Positions 8,168 to 16,713 of a stretch of DNA of 64,000 nucleotides are shown in pieces (the stretch's first letter is position 1; the number at the start of each line of letters is the position of its first letter). The notes below the pieces were generated by a model, which saw nothing but the letters and a program-made list of their open reading frames with translations, did no database searches and was not told the origin of the DNA. Source of the DNA: Eubacteriales bacterium (GTDB lineage Bacteria; Bacillota_A; Clostridia; Lachnospirales; Lachnospiraceae); NCBI GenBank assembly GCA_030533315.1, contig JAUNJL010000001.1, positions 48,396 to 112,395 on the forward strand. The letters are read 5' to 3'. The translations under genes were made by a program, and so were the position numbers.

Positions 8168-10180
8168 TTACTGCCGCCTCTCCACAATCCTGTAATAGGA
8201 ACGGGCGGTAAAGCTGTAGATCAGCCCGTAGACGATGGAAAAGACCCCTATGGTGATCAGTGTACACAGGGCAAAAAGGCCGCTGTTGCTCATCCCAAAA
8301 AGGCTGAGGAGCCGTTTCACCATGGGAAAGGCCATGGAAATATGGAGCGCCGCCATGAGAAGAGGGATGAAAAACACCATGAGAATCTGCCTTCGGATGG
8401 AGGACCGCACCTCCCCCTTGCTCATCCCCACCTTCTGCATGATCTCAAACCGCTCCTTATCCTCATACCCTTCGGATATCTGCTTGTGGTAGATGATCAT
8501 GGCCGTCCCCCACAGAAAAAGGGCACCTAAGAAGATTCCCAGAAACAGAAGGCCGCCGAACATACCGTAAAAGCTTTCATAGGATTGGCGGCGCATACCG
8601 GATTGTCCGATCCATATCCCCTTTTCGCTGTCCTGGAGAGTGGACGCATAGCTTAAAAAGCGGTTTCCCAGCTCCAGCTCTTCCTCCCCCTCCGCTGTAA
8701 GATCCAGGCAAAATTCCAGGGTGAGCACGCTTGCCATCTCCTGGTATGCCTCCTTCTGGAGCTGGAAAAGCCGGTCAAAATCCTCCTGTGTCACCACCAG
8801 GACAGTGTTTTCAATGGAGCCTGTCACCGCATCCATCAGGGGAACCTCCGCAAGCCACGTCTGAACCTGATAGCTTTCTCCTCCCACCGTCAGAACATCT
8901 CCCAGCGGTTTTTGGTCCCCGCGCCATCCGCAGACGGCCCCCTTCTCCAAGAAAACCTCCTTCCCCGTGAGAATCTCGTATTCCCTGTCCGGTATGAGAG
9001 TCAGGTACTGTATCCGTTCTGAAATGCCCCGAAGGGCGGAGGGCTGCTCAAAGGACAGGGTATTTCCATCCCGGATACAAGTCGCCGAGACGCACATCAC
9101 CGTACTGAGATTTTCATAAGAAATCCCCTCCTCCTGAAGCCTGGCTTTCAGCTCGTCCCGAAGCTTCGCTCCCTCCTCAAGAGAAAGATTCTTATAACTG
9201 AGCATCACCTCTCTGGGAAATCGAACGTTCATCACGTCCTCCAGGCCGGAGTTTAGACACACGGTGGTGGAGATCATCAGGAGGACGCCGGTACTTAAGA
9301 TGCAAATGCTGGCCAGGCCCACCGCATTCTGCTTCATACGGTACAGCATACCAGAAACGCTGGTAAAGTTTTTCGCCTTGTAATAGAAGCTTTTTCTTCT
9401 TCGGAGCATTTTCAGCACCACGATGCTGCCCGCCGTGAATACAAGGTAGGTTCCCGCCATGACCAAAAGCACTGCCAGGAAAAACAGGGACAGAGCGCTC
9501 AAGGGTGATTTCGTGGTCACGGCAATGTAATATCCTCCTCCCAGGCAGAGAAATCCGGCAAGCGCCATGAGCCATTTGGACCTTGGCTCCCGTTCCCCCT
9601 GATTTCCGCCTCGCAGCAGCTCCACCGGCTTCGCCACGTGGACCCGCCTCAGATTAAACAGCAGGATGATCAAAAATATAACGCCGTAAAAGCCTCCGCA
9701 AAGGCCAATGGCTTCCAGCCTGACCTCAAAGCCGAACTGGGCAGGAACACGAATCAGCTTCAAAAGGAGCAAAAGGGCCAGCTTGCTGCCCAGAATCCCC
9801 ACAAGGATGCCCCCTGCAAAGCTTACCAGGGAGCTGATGACAGTCTCCAGCAGCATCATTTTGGCAATATGCCCCTTTTCCAGCCCCAGGATGTTGTACA
9901 GCCCCAGCTCCTTCTGTCTCTGCTTCATGAGAAAACCATTGCTGTACAGAAGGAAGACAAAGGAAAAAATGGCTATGACCACCACTCCCAGAAAGGTAAT
10001 GGTAACAATGTCGCCACTGCTGGGAATGGCTGAAATGCCCGCATTCTGGTTCAAAAACAGCATCATGTACAGCATGGCGATGGTGCAGATGCAGGTAAAG
10101 ATGTAGGGAAGGTAAGCGCCCTTGTTTTTATGGATATTGGTCAGGGCAAGCCTGGCAAAGATCATTCTACGCATTTTCAT
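8168..10180 (-). CDS. BceB-type ABC transporter permease (FtsX family)
   Basis: A permease of about 670 residues with the BceB/YtrF layout: MIFARLALTNIHKNKGAYLPYIF at the N-terminus, a first helix at about 20-40, the FtsX core (LLYSNGFLMKQRQKELGLYNILGLEKGHI), and a large extracellular domain of about 200 residues (roughly 320-520) before the last three helices. Such permeases with a BceA ATPase give resistance to cell-wall-active peptides by target protection and act as sensors for a BceS kinase. The ATG at 10180 overlaps the bceA end; a GTG at 10183 and an ATG at 10174 are alternatives. No kinase lies next to it; a BceRS-like pair is found at 54.4-56.1 kb. Confidence 0.9.
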   Translation of the reverse strand: MKMRRMIFARLALTNIHKNKGAYLPYIFTCICTIAMLYMMLFLNQNAGISAIPSSGDIVTITFLGVVVIAIFSFVFLLYSNGFLMKQRQKELGLYNILGLEKGHIAKMMLLETVISSLVSFAGGILVGILGSKLALLLLLKLIRVPAQFGFEVRLEAIGLCGGFYGVIFLIILLFNLRRVHVAKPVELLRGGNQGEREPRSKWLMALAGFLCLGGGYYIAVTTKSPLSALSLFFLAVLLVMAGTYLVFTAGSIVVLKMLRRRKSFYYKAKNFTSVSGMLYRMKQNAVGLASICILSTGVLLMISTTVCLNSGLEDVMNVRFPREVMLSYKNLSLEEGAKLRDELKARLQEEGISYENLSTVMCVSATCIRDGNTLSFEQPSALRGISERIQYLTLIPDREYEILTGKEVFLEKGAVCGWRGDQKPLGDVLTVGGESYQVQTWLAEVPLMDAVTGSIENTVLVVTQEDFDRLFQLQKEAYQEMASVLTLEFCLDLTAEGEEELELGNRFLSYASTLQDSEKGIWIGQSGMRRQSYESFYGMFGGLLFLGIFLGALFLWGTAMIIYHKQISEGYEDKERFEIMQKVGMSKGEVRSSIRRQILMVFFIPLLMAALHISMAFPMVKRLLSLFGMSNSGLFALCTLITIGVFSIVYGLIYSFTARSYYRIVERRQ

Positions 10181-10934
10181 CACCGCCCGTCATCAGTATG
10201 GCAAGTGTATCAGAGATCATCTGATACATCTCCTGCCTGGTCTTTTCTCCCCGGTAGATCTGGTGGAACACCTCTCCGTCCTTGATGAACAGGACTCTGG
10301 AGGCGTGACTGGCCGCCTGGGCGCTGTGGGTCACCATAAGGATGGTCTGCCCAGCCTGGTTGATCTCCCCAAAGGTCTTTAGCAGGGAGCCTGCCGCCTT
10401 GGAGTCCAGAGCTCCCGTCGGCTCATCCGCCAGCACCAGTCTGGGCCGGGTAATGAGCGCCCTTGCCACAGCCGCCCTTTGCTTCTGCCCGCCGGAGACC
10501 TCGTAGGGATACTTTTCCAGAAGCTCCGTGATCTGCAGAGCCTTTGCGATGGGACGCAGCTTCTGTTCCATTTCCCCATGCTCCTCCCCAGCCAGGACCA
10601 GAGGAAGATAGATGTTGTCCCGCAGGGAAAAGGTGTCCAAAAGGTTAAAGTCCTGGAACACGAATCCCAGATTTTTCCTGCGGAAAGCGGAGATTTCCTT
10701 TTCCGAAAGGTGAACAATGCTTTTCCCCTCCAAGAGGACCTCCCCCTCCGTAGGCACATCCAACGCTGCCAGAATATTCAGAAGCGTCGTCTTACCACTC
10801 CCAGACTCTCCCATAATGGCCACGAACTCTCCTTTTTCCACGGAAAAGGTCACGTTCCTCAGCGCCTCCACCTTATTCCCTCCAAAACGGGTACTATAAA
10901 TTTTCTTCAGATTTGTCGCTTCTAATAAAAACAT
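10167..10934 (-). CDS. BceA-type ABC transporter ATP-binding protein
   Basis: A 255-residue MacB/BceA-class ATPase: Walker A GESGSGKTT, Q-loop in VFQDFNLLDTF, signature VSGGQKQRAAVARAL, Walker B LVLADEPTGALD, H-loop VTHSAQAAS. The LLDTF segment following the Q-loop and the D-loop ALDSKA are standard for peptide exporters of this class. It overlaps bceB by 14 bp. Upstream lie tandem repeats and a BceR-type dyad, so induction by a cell-wall antibiotic is likely. Confidence 0.94.
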   Translation of the reverse strand: MFLLEATNLKKIYSTRFGGNKVEALRNVTFSVEKGEFVAIMGESGSGKTTLLNILAALDVPTEGEVLLEGKSIVHLSEKEISAFRRKNLGFVFQDFNLLDTFSLRDNIYLPLVLAGEEHGEMEQKLRPIAKALQITELLEKYPYEVSGGQKQRAAVARALITRPRLVLADEPTGALDSKAAGSLLKTFGEINQAGQTILMVTHSAQAASHASRVLFIKDGEVFHQIYRGEKTRQEMYQMISDTLAILMTGGDENA

Positions 10935-10967
10935 TTTTCCTCCTTCTCGCCTATGTTTTTTGAAACC

Positions 10968-11083
10968 CAGGTACGCCCTTGGTGTTTCCTCTATCCGCCC
11001 CTATTTGGGGCATACAGGTACGCCTTGGCATTTCCTCTATCCGCCCCTATTTGGGGCATACAGGTACGCCCTTGGTGTTCCTT
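10968..11083 (-). repeat. Two and a half tandem 46/47-bp repeats in the bceAB leader
   Basis: Unit 1 (10968-11014, 47 bp) and unit 2 (11015-11060, 46 bp) are nearly identical, and a third partial copy covers 11061-11083. Each full unit holds GCCCC-TATTT-GGGGC, a 5-bp stem. The copies lie between the putative bceA promoter and bceA, so they would be transcribed as 5' untranslated RNA carrying two identical small hairpins. Confidence 0.85.
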
Positions 11084-11290
11084 GTAATCCATTGTAGGGA
11101 AAAAACGGCTCTTCTGCCATCGAACCATCTTACATTTCAAAGGGGAAACCTTACATTTTTGTAAGGTTCCCCCTTTTCCTCTTCCAGGCCTGAAATAGCA
11201 GCAATCCCCGCCGATCTGCTTCCATCCGTATTTCTGGATCCCATGAGAGGCAAAGTGCGCCCCAGGCGACCCGGCGCCGCAGGAGGGCAT
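10991..11290 (-). CDS. Possible small ORF in the bceAB leader (doubtful)
   Basis: A 99-codon frame starting at an ATG with an excellent GGAGGAGAAAAG ribosome binding site and a promoter just upstream (11312-11340). The predicted product is Cys- and Gly-rich, resembles nothing I know, and is read straight through the BceR-type dyad and the tandem repeat. It may be a leader peptide, a remnant, or chance. Confidence 0.2.
   Translation of the reverse strand: MPSCGAGSPGAHFASHGIQKYGWKQIGGDCCYFRPGRGKGGTLQKCKVSPLKCKMVRWQKSRFFPTMDYKEHQGRTCMPQIGADRGNAKAYLYAPNRGG
11091..11096 (-). promoter_or_regulatory. Putative -10 box of an activator-dependent bceA promoter
   Basis: Minus strand TACAAT; the sequence at the matching -35 position (TGGCAG) is poor, as expected for a promoter that needs an upstream activator. 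The TTACA-N4-TGTAA dyad lies about 55 bp further upstream. Confidence 0.4.
11139..11176 (-). promoter_or_regulatory. BceR-type operator inside a 16-bp inverted repeat
   Basis: Arms 11139-11154 and 11161-11176 pair over 16 bp around a 6-base loop; the single A/C mismatch on the plus strand becomes a G-U pair in minus-strand RNA. Its centre is TTACA-TTTT-TGTAA (11151-11164), matching the TNACA-N4-TGTAA consensus described for BceR-like response regulators. No T-run follows, so I read it as an operator rather than a terminator. Confidence 0.6.
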
Positions 11291-11311
11291 ATCTTTTCTC
11301 CTCCATGTCAT

Positions 11312-11340
11312 AGCATATAAAAAAATACCGAAAAATTCAA
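11312..11340 (-). promoter_or_regulatory. Second promoter candidate upstream of the Bce operator
   Basis: Minus strand TTGAAT, 17 bp, TATGCT. Transcription from here would run through the dyad and the repeats towards bceA. The remainder of 11177-11503 shows nothing else recognisable. Confidence 0.45.
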
Positions 11341-11503
11341 GAATGGTTCGCAGTCACTCCCCCATTCGGAGGGCCGCCTTTGCCGTCCACGTCCGCCCTT
11401 CTCCCCCGCCAAAAGCGGCGGTTCCATATGTTTGAACGCCTATTTCAGAGCATTTAGTTCCATCAAATGACACAAAAAACCAAAATCTTGAAAAACCTAT
11501 TTT

Positions 11504-11722
11504 TTATAAGATCTGGTCTTTCTCAGAAGGAATATACACGGCTATGTCCTGGATCTCGCATTTTAAGATACGACACAGGTCATTGACGGTTTTCATGGAA
11601 ACATCCTGGTTGTGTCTCAAACGATGCAGAGTGCTGGTGGACATATGATGCTTTTTCGTCAGCGTATACCAGTTTTCCTCAGATTCTTTCAGAGTGATCC
11701 AAAAAGGACTGTAATCAATCAT
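11504..11722 (-). CDS. Small XRE/Cro-type DNA-binding protein
   Basis: A 72-residue protein made almost entirely of one helix-turn-helix domain: a helix with LTKKHHMSTSTLHRLRHNQDVSMKTVNDLCRILKCEIQDIAVY. This is the Cro/C1 HTH_26 form that recurs as small autonomous regulators in Lachnospiraceae. The ATG at 11722 follows GGAGGAAGACG. It lies upstream of the bce leader on the same strand but 160 bp from the leader promoter; whether it regulates bceAB is unknown. Confidence 0.75.
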   Translation of the reverse strand: MIDYSPFWITLKESEENWYTLTKKHHMSTSTLHRLRHNQDVSMKTVNDLCRILKCEIQDIAVYIPSEKDQIL

Positions 11723-11922
11723 CGTCTTCCTCCATTGCATTTGATATGCTTAGGATAAAATGAATTGGAAATATTTAACATCTTCGTAAAGACGAATACC
11801 CTGCAAAGTGAATCTCTCTGGCGCTTTGGCAAAACCACCAAAATTCACGAAAAAAATCCTCAAAAGAACTAAAATAATGTTCCTTCGAGGACAAAAAAGC
11901 TGTCCACAACATTTGCCACATA

Positions 11923-11951
11923 TTGTGAAAGTCGGACCAATCCTATATAGT
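11923..11951 (+). promoter_or_regulatory. Promoter ahead of a small basic ORF
   Basis: TTGTGA, 17 bp, TATAGT. The predicted transcript starts near 11958 and runs into the 43-codon ORF at 12044. Confidence 0.55.
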
Positions 11952-12043
11952 ATTACCCATATCAAGCCAGGAGGGGGGACGCCCGTTTACAGAAGGGATT
12001 CTTGGCGGCCGCCCCCGCGAGGCGTTTCCGTAAGGGAGACGGA

Positions 12044-12175
12044 ATGCGCCGGATATCGAATGGAAAATACGTAAGAAAGACCATCAAAGATAAAAGAAGC
12101 CGCCTGACCGAAATGTACGGCTTCAAGGGAAAGGATCTTCACATCCTCAGGAAAGAGTTAAGGAAATGTGTGTGA
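12044..12175 (+). CDS. Possible 43-residue basic protein
   Basis: An ATG with AAGGGAGACGG upstream opens a 43-codon frame rich in Lys and Arg (MRRISNGKYVRKTIKDKR at the start, LRKELRKCV at the end). A promoter, ribosome binding site and a strong downstream terminator (12261-12321) frame it. I do not recognise the product. High positive charge would suit a nucleic-acid-binding or ribosome-associated peptide, but that is a guess. Confidence 0.4.
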   Translation: MRRISNGKYVRKTIKDKRSRLTEMYGFKGKDLHILRKELRKCV

Positions 12176-12260
12176 AATGCGTATGAAAAAGGAAAAGGAT
12201 TTGTATTTTCCCCGATGAGCGTCGGATCTGACACAAAGCAAATACCTGGTTTTGAATCAA

Positions 12261-12321
12261 AAATCCCTCTGGAAAGGGCTTTCTGGGGCTTCCCCAGTCT
12301 TTCCAGAGGGATTTTTTTCTC
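12261..12321. terminator. Bidirectional intrinsic terminator
   Basis: Arms AAATCCCTCTGGAAAG (12261-12276) and CTTTCCAGAGGGATTT (12299-12314) enclose a second small CTGGGG/CCCCAG hairpin. T-runs follow on the plus strand (seven T) and on the minus strand. It can end both the small ORF transcript and the convergent HTH gene. Confidence 0.9.
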
Positions 12322-12367
12322 TTCTTCTATTGTGAAAAAAGGCGAGACCAAGTCAAAGAACCCTTTC

Positions 12368-13831
12368 TCATTCCTCCTCCACAATGCTGTCCACCAGCCG
12401 CTGGATGTAGGCCTCCGTCTCTTCCTGGGAATACAGCTGATCCTCCCCGATACCGGCCGCAAAGGTCATCATGTCCTCCAGAAGCCCCGGCTCCCGGATA
12501 TCCAGATAAACATTCTGTTTTCTCACGTTTGAGAAAAACAAGAATGCGTAATAATCGCTGATCCACAGGTGAAAATCATGAGGCGTTTCCGCCAGAGGGC
12601 GCTTTAAAAGATGAAATCCATATTCTCCGCAGTCCTCCTTCAGACGAAGCAGCAGCTCCTTTCGGTCTTCCGGCGCAAAAGGACGGTAAATCTCCGCAGG
12701 GATCTCGGAAAGCCGGCCGGTAGCCGCAAAATGCAGGAGTCCGTTTTTGGTGTTATACATGTGCGTGTTCTTTGAAGGAAAGGCCTTTCCCTTCCCCTCA
12801 ATGTACGACCACAGATACTCGATAAACGATTCCCTCTCGGGAATATCCTGATAAATCTCCCTTTCCAGCATCTCCCTGATGATGTAAGGGATGAGGCAGG
12901 GCTCTGGCTGTATGATGTAATTCTCCGCATTTACTGCATCAATGGCCCCAAAGACCTCACATTCCTCCTCCACGGTTCTCAGCACCCGAAAAAGAGGATC
13001 GCATTTACTCTTATAATCCTCAAAAAGACTCCACAAAAGCCCCACCGCCTTCTTTTCCCCATAAAAAAATCCAGCCGAATAATCGGAGCAGCAGGTGAGG
13101 GCAAAATCCTCCGTCAGGATCAAAAAGGGCGTGCCGCTGAAATTGTAATAACGAGACGGAATATCATCATAGAAGCAATAGGAATGATAATCCAGAGAGC
13201 TGGCGTACAGGGGGAGGAGATTTTTTAGATACATCAACGTGTAGCTTTCATGCTCCTCCGTCATCCGGGTCGCATGGTCCAGGCAGACCAGATGATCAAT
13301 GTGGAGCTGACGGCTTGTGGAAAGCTGTCCTGCCAGCAGCCCGAAAGCAAAGCTCCGATCTGGCTGAAGAAGCATCCCGATCCGCCCCCGAGGCTTTTCC
13401 GACTCCGCCAGAAACATATGGTAAATGGTATGGTTCAGCTCCGTCTGGTTGGTGATCGTCACAAACTCCGGAACCTTTTTCTCCCGTTCTATCTGCGCAG
13501 ATACCGTGAAATCCTCCGGCAGCTGCAGCGGCGGCACGGAAAAGGCGGTGGGAAAGCCACACATAAAATTCTCCATGTTCTTCCTTTTATAGTAGACATC
13601 CTTTCCCAGGATGCTGATCTCATATGCCTTCAAGAACATATCGTACTCCATGGGCGTCAGGCGCATAAAATCCGCCATTTTGTGGAAAGCCTCCATGGAC
13701 GGGGGCTTCCTGGTGCCATTGATCACCTTATACATGGTGGAACGATCCAACAGACAGTATTTTGCCATGGAATAAACCTTGATCCCTTTTTCTTCGATGA
13801 GTGAGCCAAGCATGGATGAAAATTCAGACAT
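12368..13831 (-). CDS. HTH-domain protein with a large unknown C-terminal region
   Basis: A 487-residue protein. Residues about 5-65 form an XRE-like helix-turn-helix (SLIEEKGIKVYSMAKYCLLD, then STMYKVINGTRKPPSMEAFHKMADFMRLT). The remaining 400 residues have no motif I can name, are rich in aromatic residues and look globular and cytoplasmic. This architecture is widespread in Lachnospiraceae with no known role; it may bind a metabolite or peptide as RRNPP-type regulators do, but no TPR pattern is evident. The start has AAAGGAGGTTTCTGT upstream. It is followed by a strong terminator and sits alone. Confidence 0.75.
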   Translation of the reverse strand: MSEFSSMLGSLIEEKGIKVYSMAKYCLLDRSTMYKVINGTRKPPSMEAFHKMADFMRLTPMEYDMFLKAYEISILGKDVYYKRKNMENFMCGFPTAFSVPPLQLPEDFTVSAQIEREKKVPEFVTITNQTELNHTIYHMFLAESEKPRGRIGMLLQPDRSFAFGLLAGQLSTSRQLHIDHLVCLDHATRMTEEHESYTLMYLKNLLPLYASSLDYHSYCFYDDIPSRYYNFSGTPFLILTEDFALTCCSDYSAGFFYGEKKAVGLLWSLFEDYKSKCDPLFRVLRTVEEECEVFGAIDAVNAENYIIQPEPCLIPYIIREMLEREIYQDIPERESFIEYLWSYIEGKGKAFPSKNTHMYNTKNGLLHFAATGRLSEIPAEIYRPFAPEDRKELLLRLKEDCGEYGFHLLKRPLAETPHDFHLWISDYYAFLFFSNVRKQNVYLDIREPGLLEDMMTFAAGIGEDQLYSQEETEAYIQRLVDSIVEEE

Positions 13832-13930
13832 ACAGAAACCTCCTTTCCGCCGTTTACTGCCACTCCAGAAATACGGCTGTATTTACAGACCTTTTTTCAT
13901 TTTATCAGCTTTTCTCAGAAAAGTCTACCT

Positions 13931-13960
13931 AAAAAGAAAGCCGTGCCCACTCTGCACGGC
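13931..13960 (-). terminator. Intrinsic terminator after the deacylase-methyltransferase gene
   Basis: GCCGTGC/GCACGGC hairpin followed on the minus strand by CTTTCTTTTT, just after the stop codon at 13980. Confidence 0.8.
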
Positions 13961-13979
13961 TTCCTGGAGCTTCCGCTCC

Positions 13980-15686
13980 TTATTTTTCTCCCCGAAGAAG
14001 GAAAAGAGGCGTTGGATTGTAAAACTCATCTGCCTCCTTGTAAATCCTTTTGTGTACCCCAAGATCCACCCAGAACCGCTCCAAGCCACATTTTCCCAGG
14101 GCCTCCAGATCCCAGGCAGGCCTTTTGAAGGAACTGATGGGCATCTGCCGCTTGATCTCCTCACACTCTCGGTTCAATTCCTCCCCAATGGCACGGTGGG
14201 CGTGCCTCTGGGGCAGGCCCGTGGTATCCGAAAAGTCAACGGCCCCATAATTAGCATCAAAATTAATAAGCACGCCGCCCTTCTTCAGCACCCGGCTCCA
14301 CTCCTCATAAGCCACATCTGCCTCCGGAAGAGTCCAGGTAAGGTTGCGGGAAATCACCACGTCAAAGGCCTCGTCTGGAAAATCCAGATGCTCCGCATCC
14401 ATCACCGACAGAGTGCAGGACACGCCCTCCTCCTGCGCCAGCTCTCTGGCACAGGCGATCATCTCCGGTGTCAGATCCACCCCGGTGACCTCATGTCCCT
14501 CCTTGGACAAAAGAATGGTAAAAAAACCAGCCCCACAGCCAGCGTCAAGGATCTTCAGGCCTCTGCCCTGGGGCAGCTGCCTTCGGATCTCCTCCATCCA
14601 CCGCCCCGCAATAGGATCCCGAAGCTCCGCCCGGCGCTGCTCCAAAAAGCTTTCGCTGCGCTTCGTCCAGTAGTTGGTCACCCGCTCCTTCCGATCATCC
14701 GGTCCGCGGCGGATCTTGCCATAGGCCACCATGGGGCCATCCTTCAGCACCTGTAGGGAGCCCGTCTGATACAGGATCACCCCATCATCATAGGCCACGC
14801 TGGTCTCCAGCACCTTTCCATCATAGTCCCTGACCTGCCCCAGCACCTCCCCGGACATAAAAATGTCTCCCGGCTTCTTTTCCGGATACCACAGTCCGTC
14901 ATAGGAGGCAGACTGATACTGTACCTCCTGCACCTCCAGGGGATAATACTGGCGGCCGCTTTTTTCCCCATCATAAATCCCAAGGTGGCAGAGAATGTTC
15001 CGCACATCCCTCATGGTAGAATGGGCCTCCTCCTTCGTCCAGGCCCCCATTCCTCCCCGTTCTATGAGGATGCTGGGAACGCCACAGGCGGCGGCGTAAT
15101 TGTACGAGCCGCCAGAACCCACGTCAGATCTGACCATGTAGGGCACGTCCACCTGCTGGGCCATCCTTCGGGACGCTTCGGCCACCTGGGGCTCCGCCAT
15201 GCCCGCATAGTACACATAGGCGCCCAATTCCTCGTAATCGTCCCCACTGTGAAGGTCGATGTAATAATCCGCCTCCCTGTGAAGCTCCTTCTCCACCCCA
15301 TAGGCAAGGCGCTCAAACCTGCTTCCGTCCCTTTTGCCTGGAAACTCCCGGTTCAAATTTCTTCCATCCTCCCGGCACAGGCTCCCATGGCGGTTTTCAA
15401 ACTCATACCGGCAGACCACCTTCACAATGATGACCGTTCCCCTCACCTTTTTCGGATCCAGCCTGGCCGCCAGCTCCACGGCCGCCTGGATGCCCACGTA
15501 TTCTCCGGCATGAACGCCTGCCGTCACCAATGCGGTTTTTCCCGGCTGGCCGCCCCGGATAATGGCGGCCGGAAGACGAAACTCCCCGTCACCAATGACC
15601 ACATCCCCCTGCACGCACTCTCCCGGTGCGGCCGTCAGTCCGCCCAGGGTATAGGCCCCCCAATTCTCTGACATCATATTTTCCAT
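13980..15686 (-). CDS. Fusion of an AstE/AspA-type zinc deacylase and a class I methyltransferase
   Basis: A 568-residue two-domain protein. Residues about 1-310 are a succinylglutamate desuccinylase/aspartoacylase (M14-like) domain: zinc ligands in GVHAGEYVG (HxxE) and DLHSGDD, the RNLNREFPG arginine segment, and a late glutamate in ILIERGGMG. Residues about 325-568 are a SAM-dependent methyltransferase: ILDAGCGAGFFT (motif I), TGVDLTPEMIA, DAEHLDFPDEAFDVVISRNLTW and LKKGGVLINFDA. The first family removes acyl groups or cleaves peptides next to a carboxylate; the second methylates small molecules. The ATG has AAGGAGC upstream. The methyltransferase half is clearly related to the next upstream gene. 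The joint substrate is unknown. Confidence 0.9.
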   Translation of the reverse strand: MENMMSENWGAYTLGGLTAAPGECVQGDVVIGDGEFRLPAAIIRGGQPGKTALVTAGVHAGEYVGIQAAVELAARLDPKKVRGTVIIVKVVCRYEFENRHGSLCREDGRNLNREFPGKRDGSRFERLAYGVEKELHREADYYIDLHSGDDYEELGAYVYYAGMAEPQVAEASRRMAQQVDVPYMVRSDVGSGGSYNYAAACGVPSILIERGGMGAWTKEEAHSTMRDVRNILCHLGIYDGEKSGRQYYPLEVQEVQYQSASYDGLWYPEKKPGDIFMSGEVLGQVRDYDGKVLETSVAYDDGVILYQTGSLQVLKDGPMVAYGKIRRGPDDRKERVTNYWTKRSESFLEQRRAELRDPIAGRWMEEIRRQLPQGRGLKILDAGCGAGFFTILLSKEGHEVTGVDLTPEMIACARELAQEEGVSCTLSVMDAEHLDFPDEAFDVVISRNLTWTLPEADVAYEEWSRVLKKGGVLINFDANYGAVDFSDTTGLPQRHAHRAIGEELNRECEEIKRQMPISSFKRPAWDLEALGKCGLERFWVDLGVHKRIYKEADEFYNPTPLFLLRGEK

Positions 15687-15867
15687 TTTATCCAGCTCCT
15701 TCCTTCTCGCCTTTTATGCGGCACGCCTACAGTGCCAGCTCCGTCTCTCCTGAGCGCCCATCCCTAAGCCCTGCTTCTTCATAAATAACAAAGAAACCGG
15801 CTGCCGGCAGACCTGCACGCCCACAGCGCTCCCCTGCAAAAACAGAGAGATACGCACAAAACGGACT

Positions 15868-16713
15868 CTATTTCACAGCCCGTACCATAAACATGGGCGT
15901 GGAACGATAATTCAGTTTTTCCTCACTGCTCCACACCTTTTCCCAAATTCCCGGATCCGTCTCCACTCTCTGTGCGCCCAGCCCGCTCAGCACCTCCTCG
16001 TCCCACGCCGGACGCCGAATGGCCGAAAGGGGGACGCTTCTGGCAATCTCCTCCATCCGTGGAATGTCCGCCCCCACATAATGATCGTCCAGACATTCCT
16101 TTTCCACGTCTCTGCGATCCCTTTCATAATCTCTCTTTTTTTCCTCATCGTACAGGTATCCGTACCAGTTGGCGTCAAAATTCAAAAGCCTGCCTCCCGG
16201 CTTCAAAACCCTCATCCACTCCCCATAGGCGCTCCGGGGATCGGGAAGGTTCCAGGTGAGGTTTCGGGAAATGACCAAATCGAAGGTCCCCTGGGGAAAG
16301 TCCAGCCTCTGGGCGTCCATCCTGCAAAAATGAACGTTTTTCGCCCGCCTCCCCAGGAACTGCCGCACATTTCTTTCCGCCAGCTCCAGCATTCCCTGAG
16401 TGTAGTCCACCGCATCCACGCAGTAGCCCGCCTCCCCCAGGATGATGGGGAAAAAGCCAGGGCCCGTTCCAACGTCCAGAATCCTCAAGCCCTCCTTGTC
16501 CGCCCCGGAAAGCTCTGCCTCCAGCACCGACAACCAAGCTTTCCTCTGGCTCCCTGCCAGTTCCTTTTGATTGACCTCCCAATAGCCCTCCGTTCGGGTA
16601 CTCCAGTAGCTTTCTATCTCTTCCAGCAATTCCCTCACTGCAGAAATCCCTCCGTAAACCCTCTCCACATTTTCGTTTTGTCCTGTCATTTTATCAAAAA
16701 AACCAGCCCTCAC
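15868..16713 (-). CDS. Class I SAM-dependent methyltransferase, paralogue of the fusion's C-terminal half
   Basis: A 281-residue enzyme with ILDVGTGPGFFPIIL (motif I), VDAVDYTQGMLE, DAQRLDFPQGTFDLVISRNLTWNL and LKPGGRLLNFDANW. The shared ISRNLTW, LLNFDAN and C-terminal STPMFMVRAVK/NPTPLFLLRGEK stretches show common descent with the fusion protein. The start is taken as a GTG at 16713 with GGGGG upstream; an ATG at 16689 is the alternative. That GGGGG lies in a CCCCC-AA-GGGGG hairpin (16719-16730), which could limit ribosome access. The 181 bp to the fusion gene hold no terminator that I can see. Confidence 0.88.
   Translation of the reverse strand: MRAGFFDKMTGQNENVERVYGGISAVRELLEEIESYWSTRTEGYWEVNQKELAGSQRKAWLSVLEAELSGADKEGLRILDVGTGPGFFPIILGEAGYCVDAVDYTQGMLELAERNVRQFLGRRAKNVHFCRMDAQRLDFPQGTFDLVISRNLTWNLPDPRSAYGEWMRVLKPGGRLLNFDANWYGYLYDEEKKRDYERDRRDVEKECLDDHYVGADIPRMEEIARSVPLSAIRRPAWDEEVLSGLGAQRVETDPGIWEKVWSSEEKLNYRSTPMFMVRAVK

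Noticed and set aside
10968..11083. CRISPR array
   Set aside because: The units are adjacent direct repeats without spacers, only two and a half copies, in a promoter leader and without cas genes.
11139..11176. Intrinsic terminator
   Set aside because: The 16-bp stem is strong but has no T-run on either strand; the central TTACA-N4-TGTAA suggests an operator.
11750..11965. 71-codon minus-strand ORF
   Set aside because: It lacks a ribosome binding site, overlaps a clear plus-strand promoter, and has an unlikely composition.
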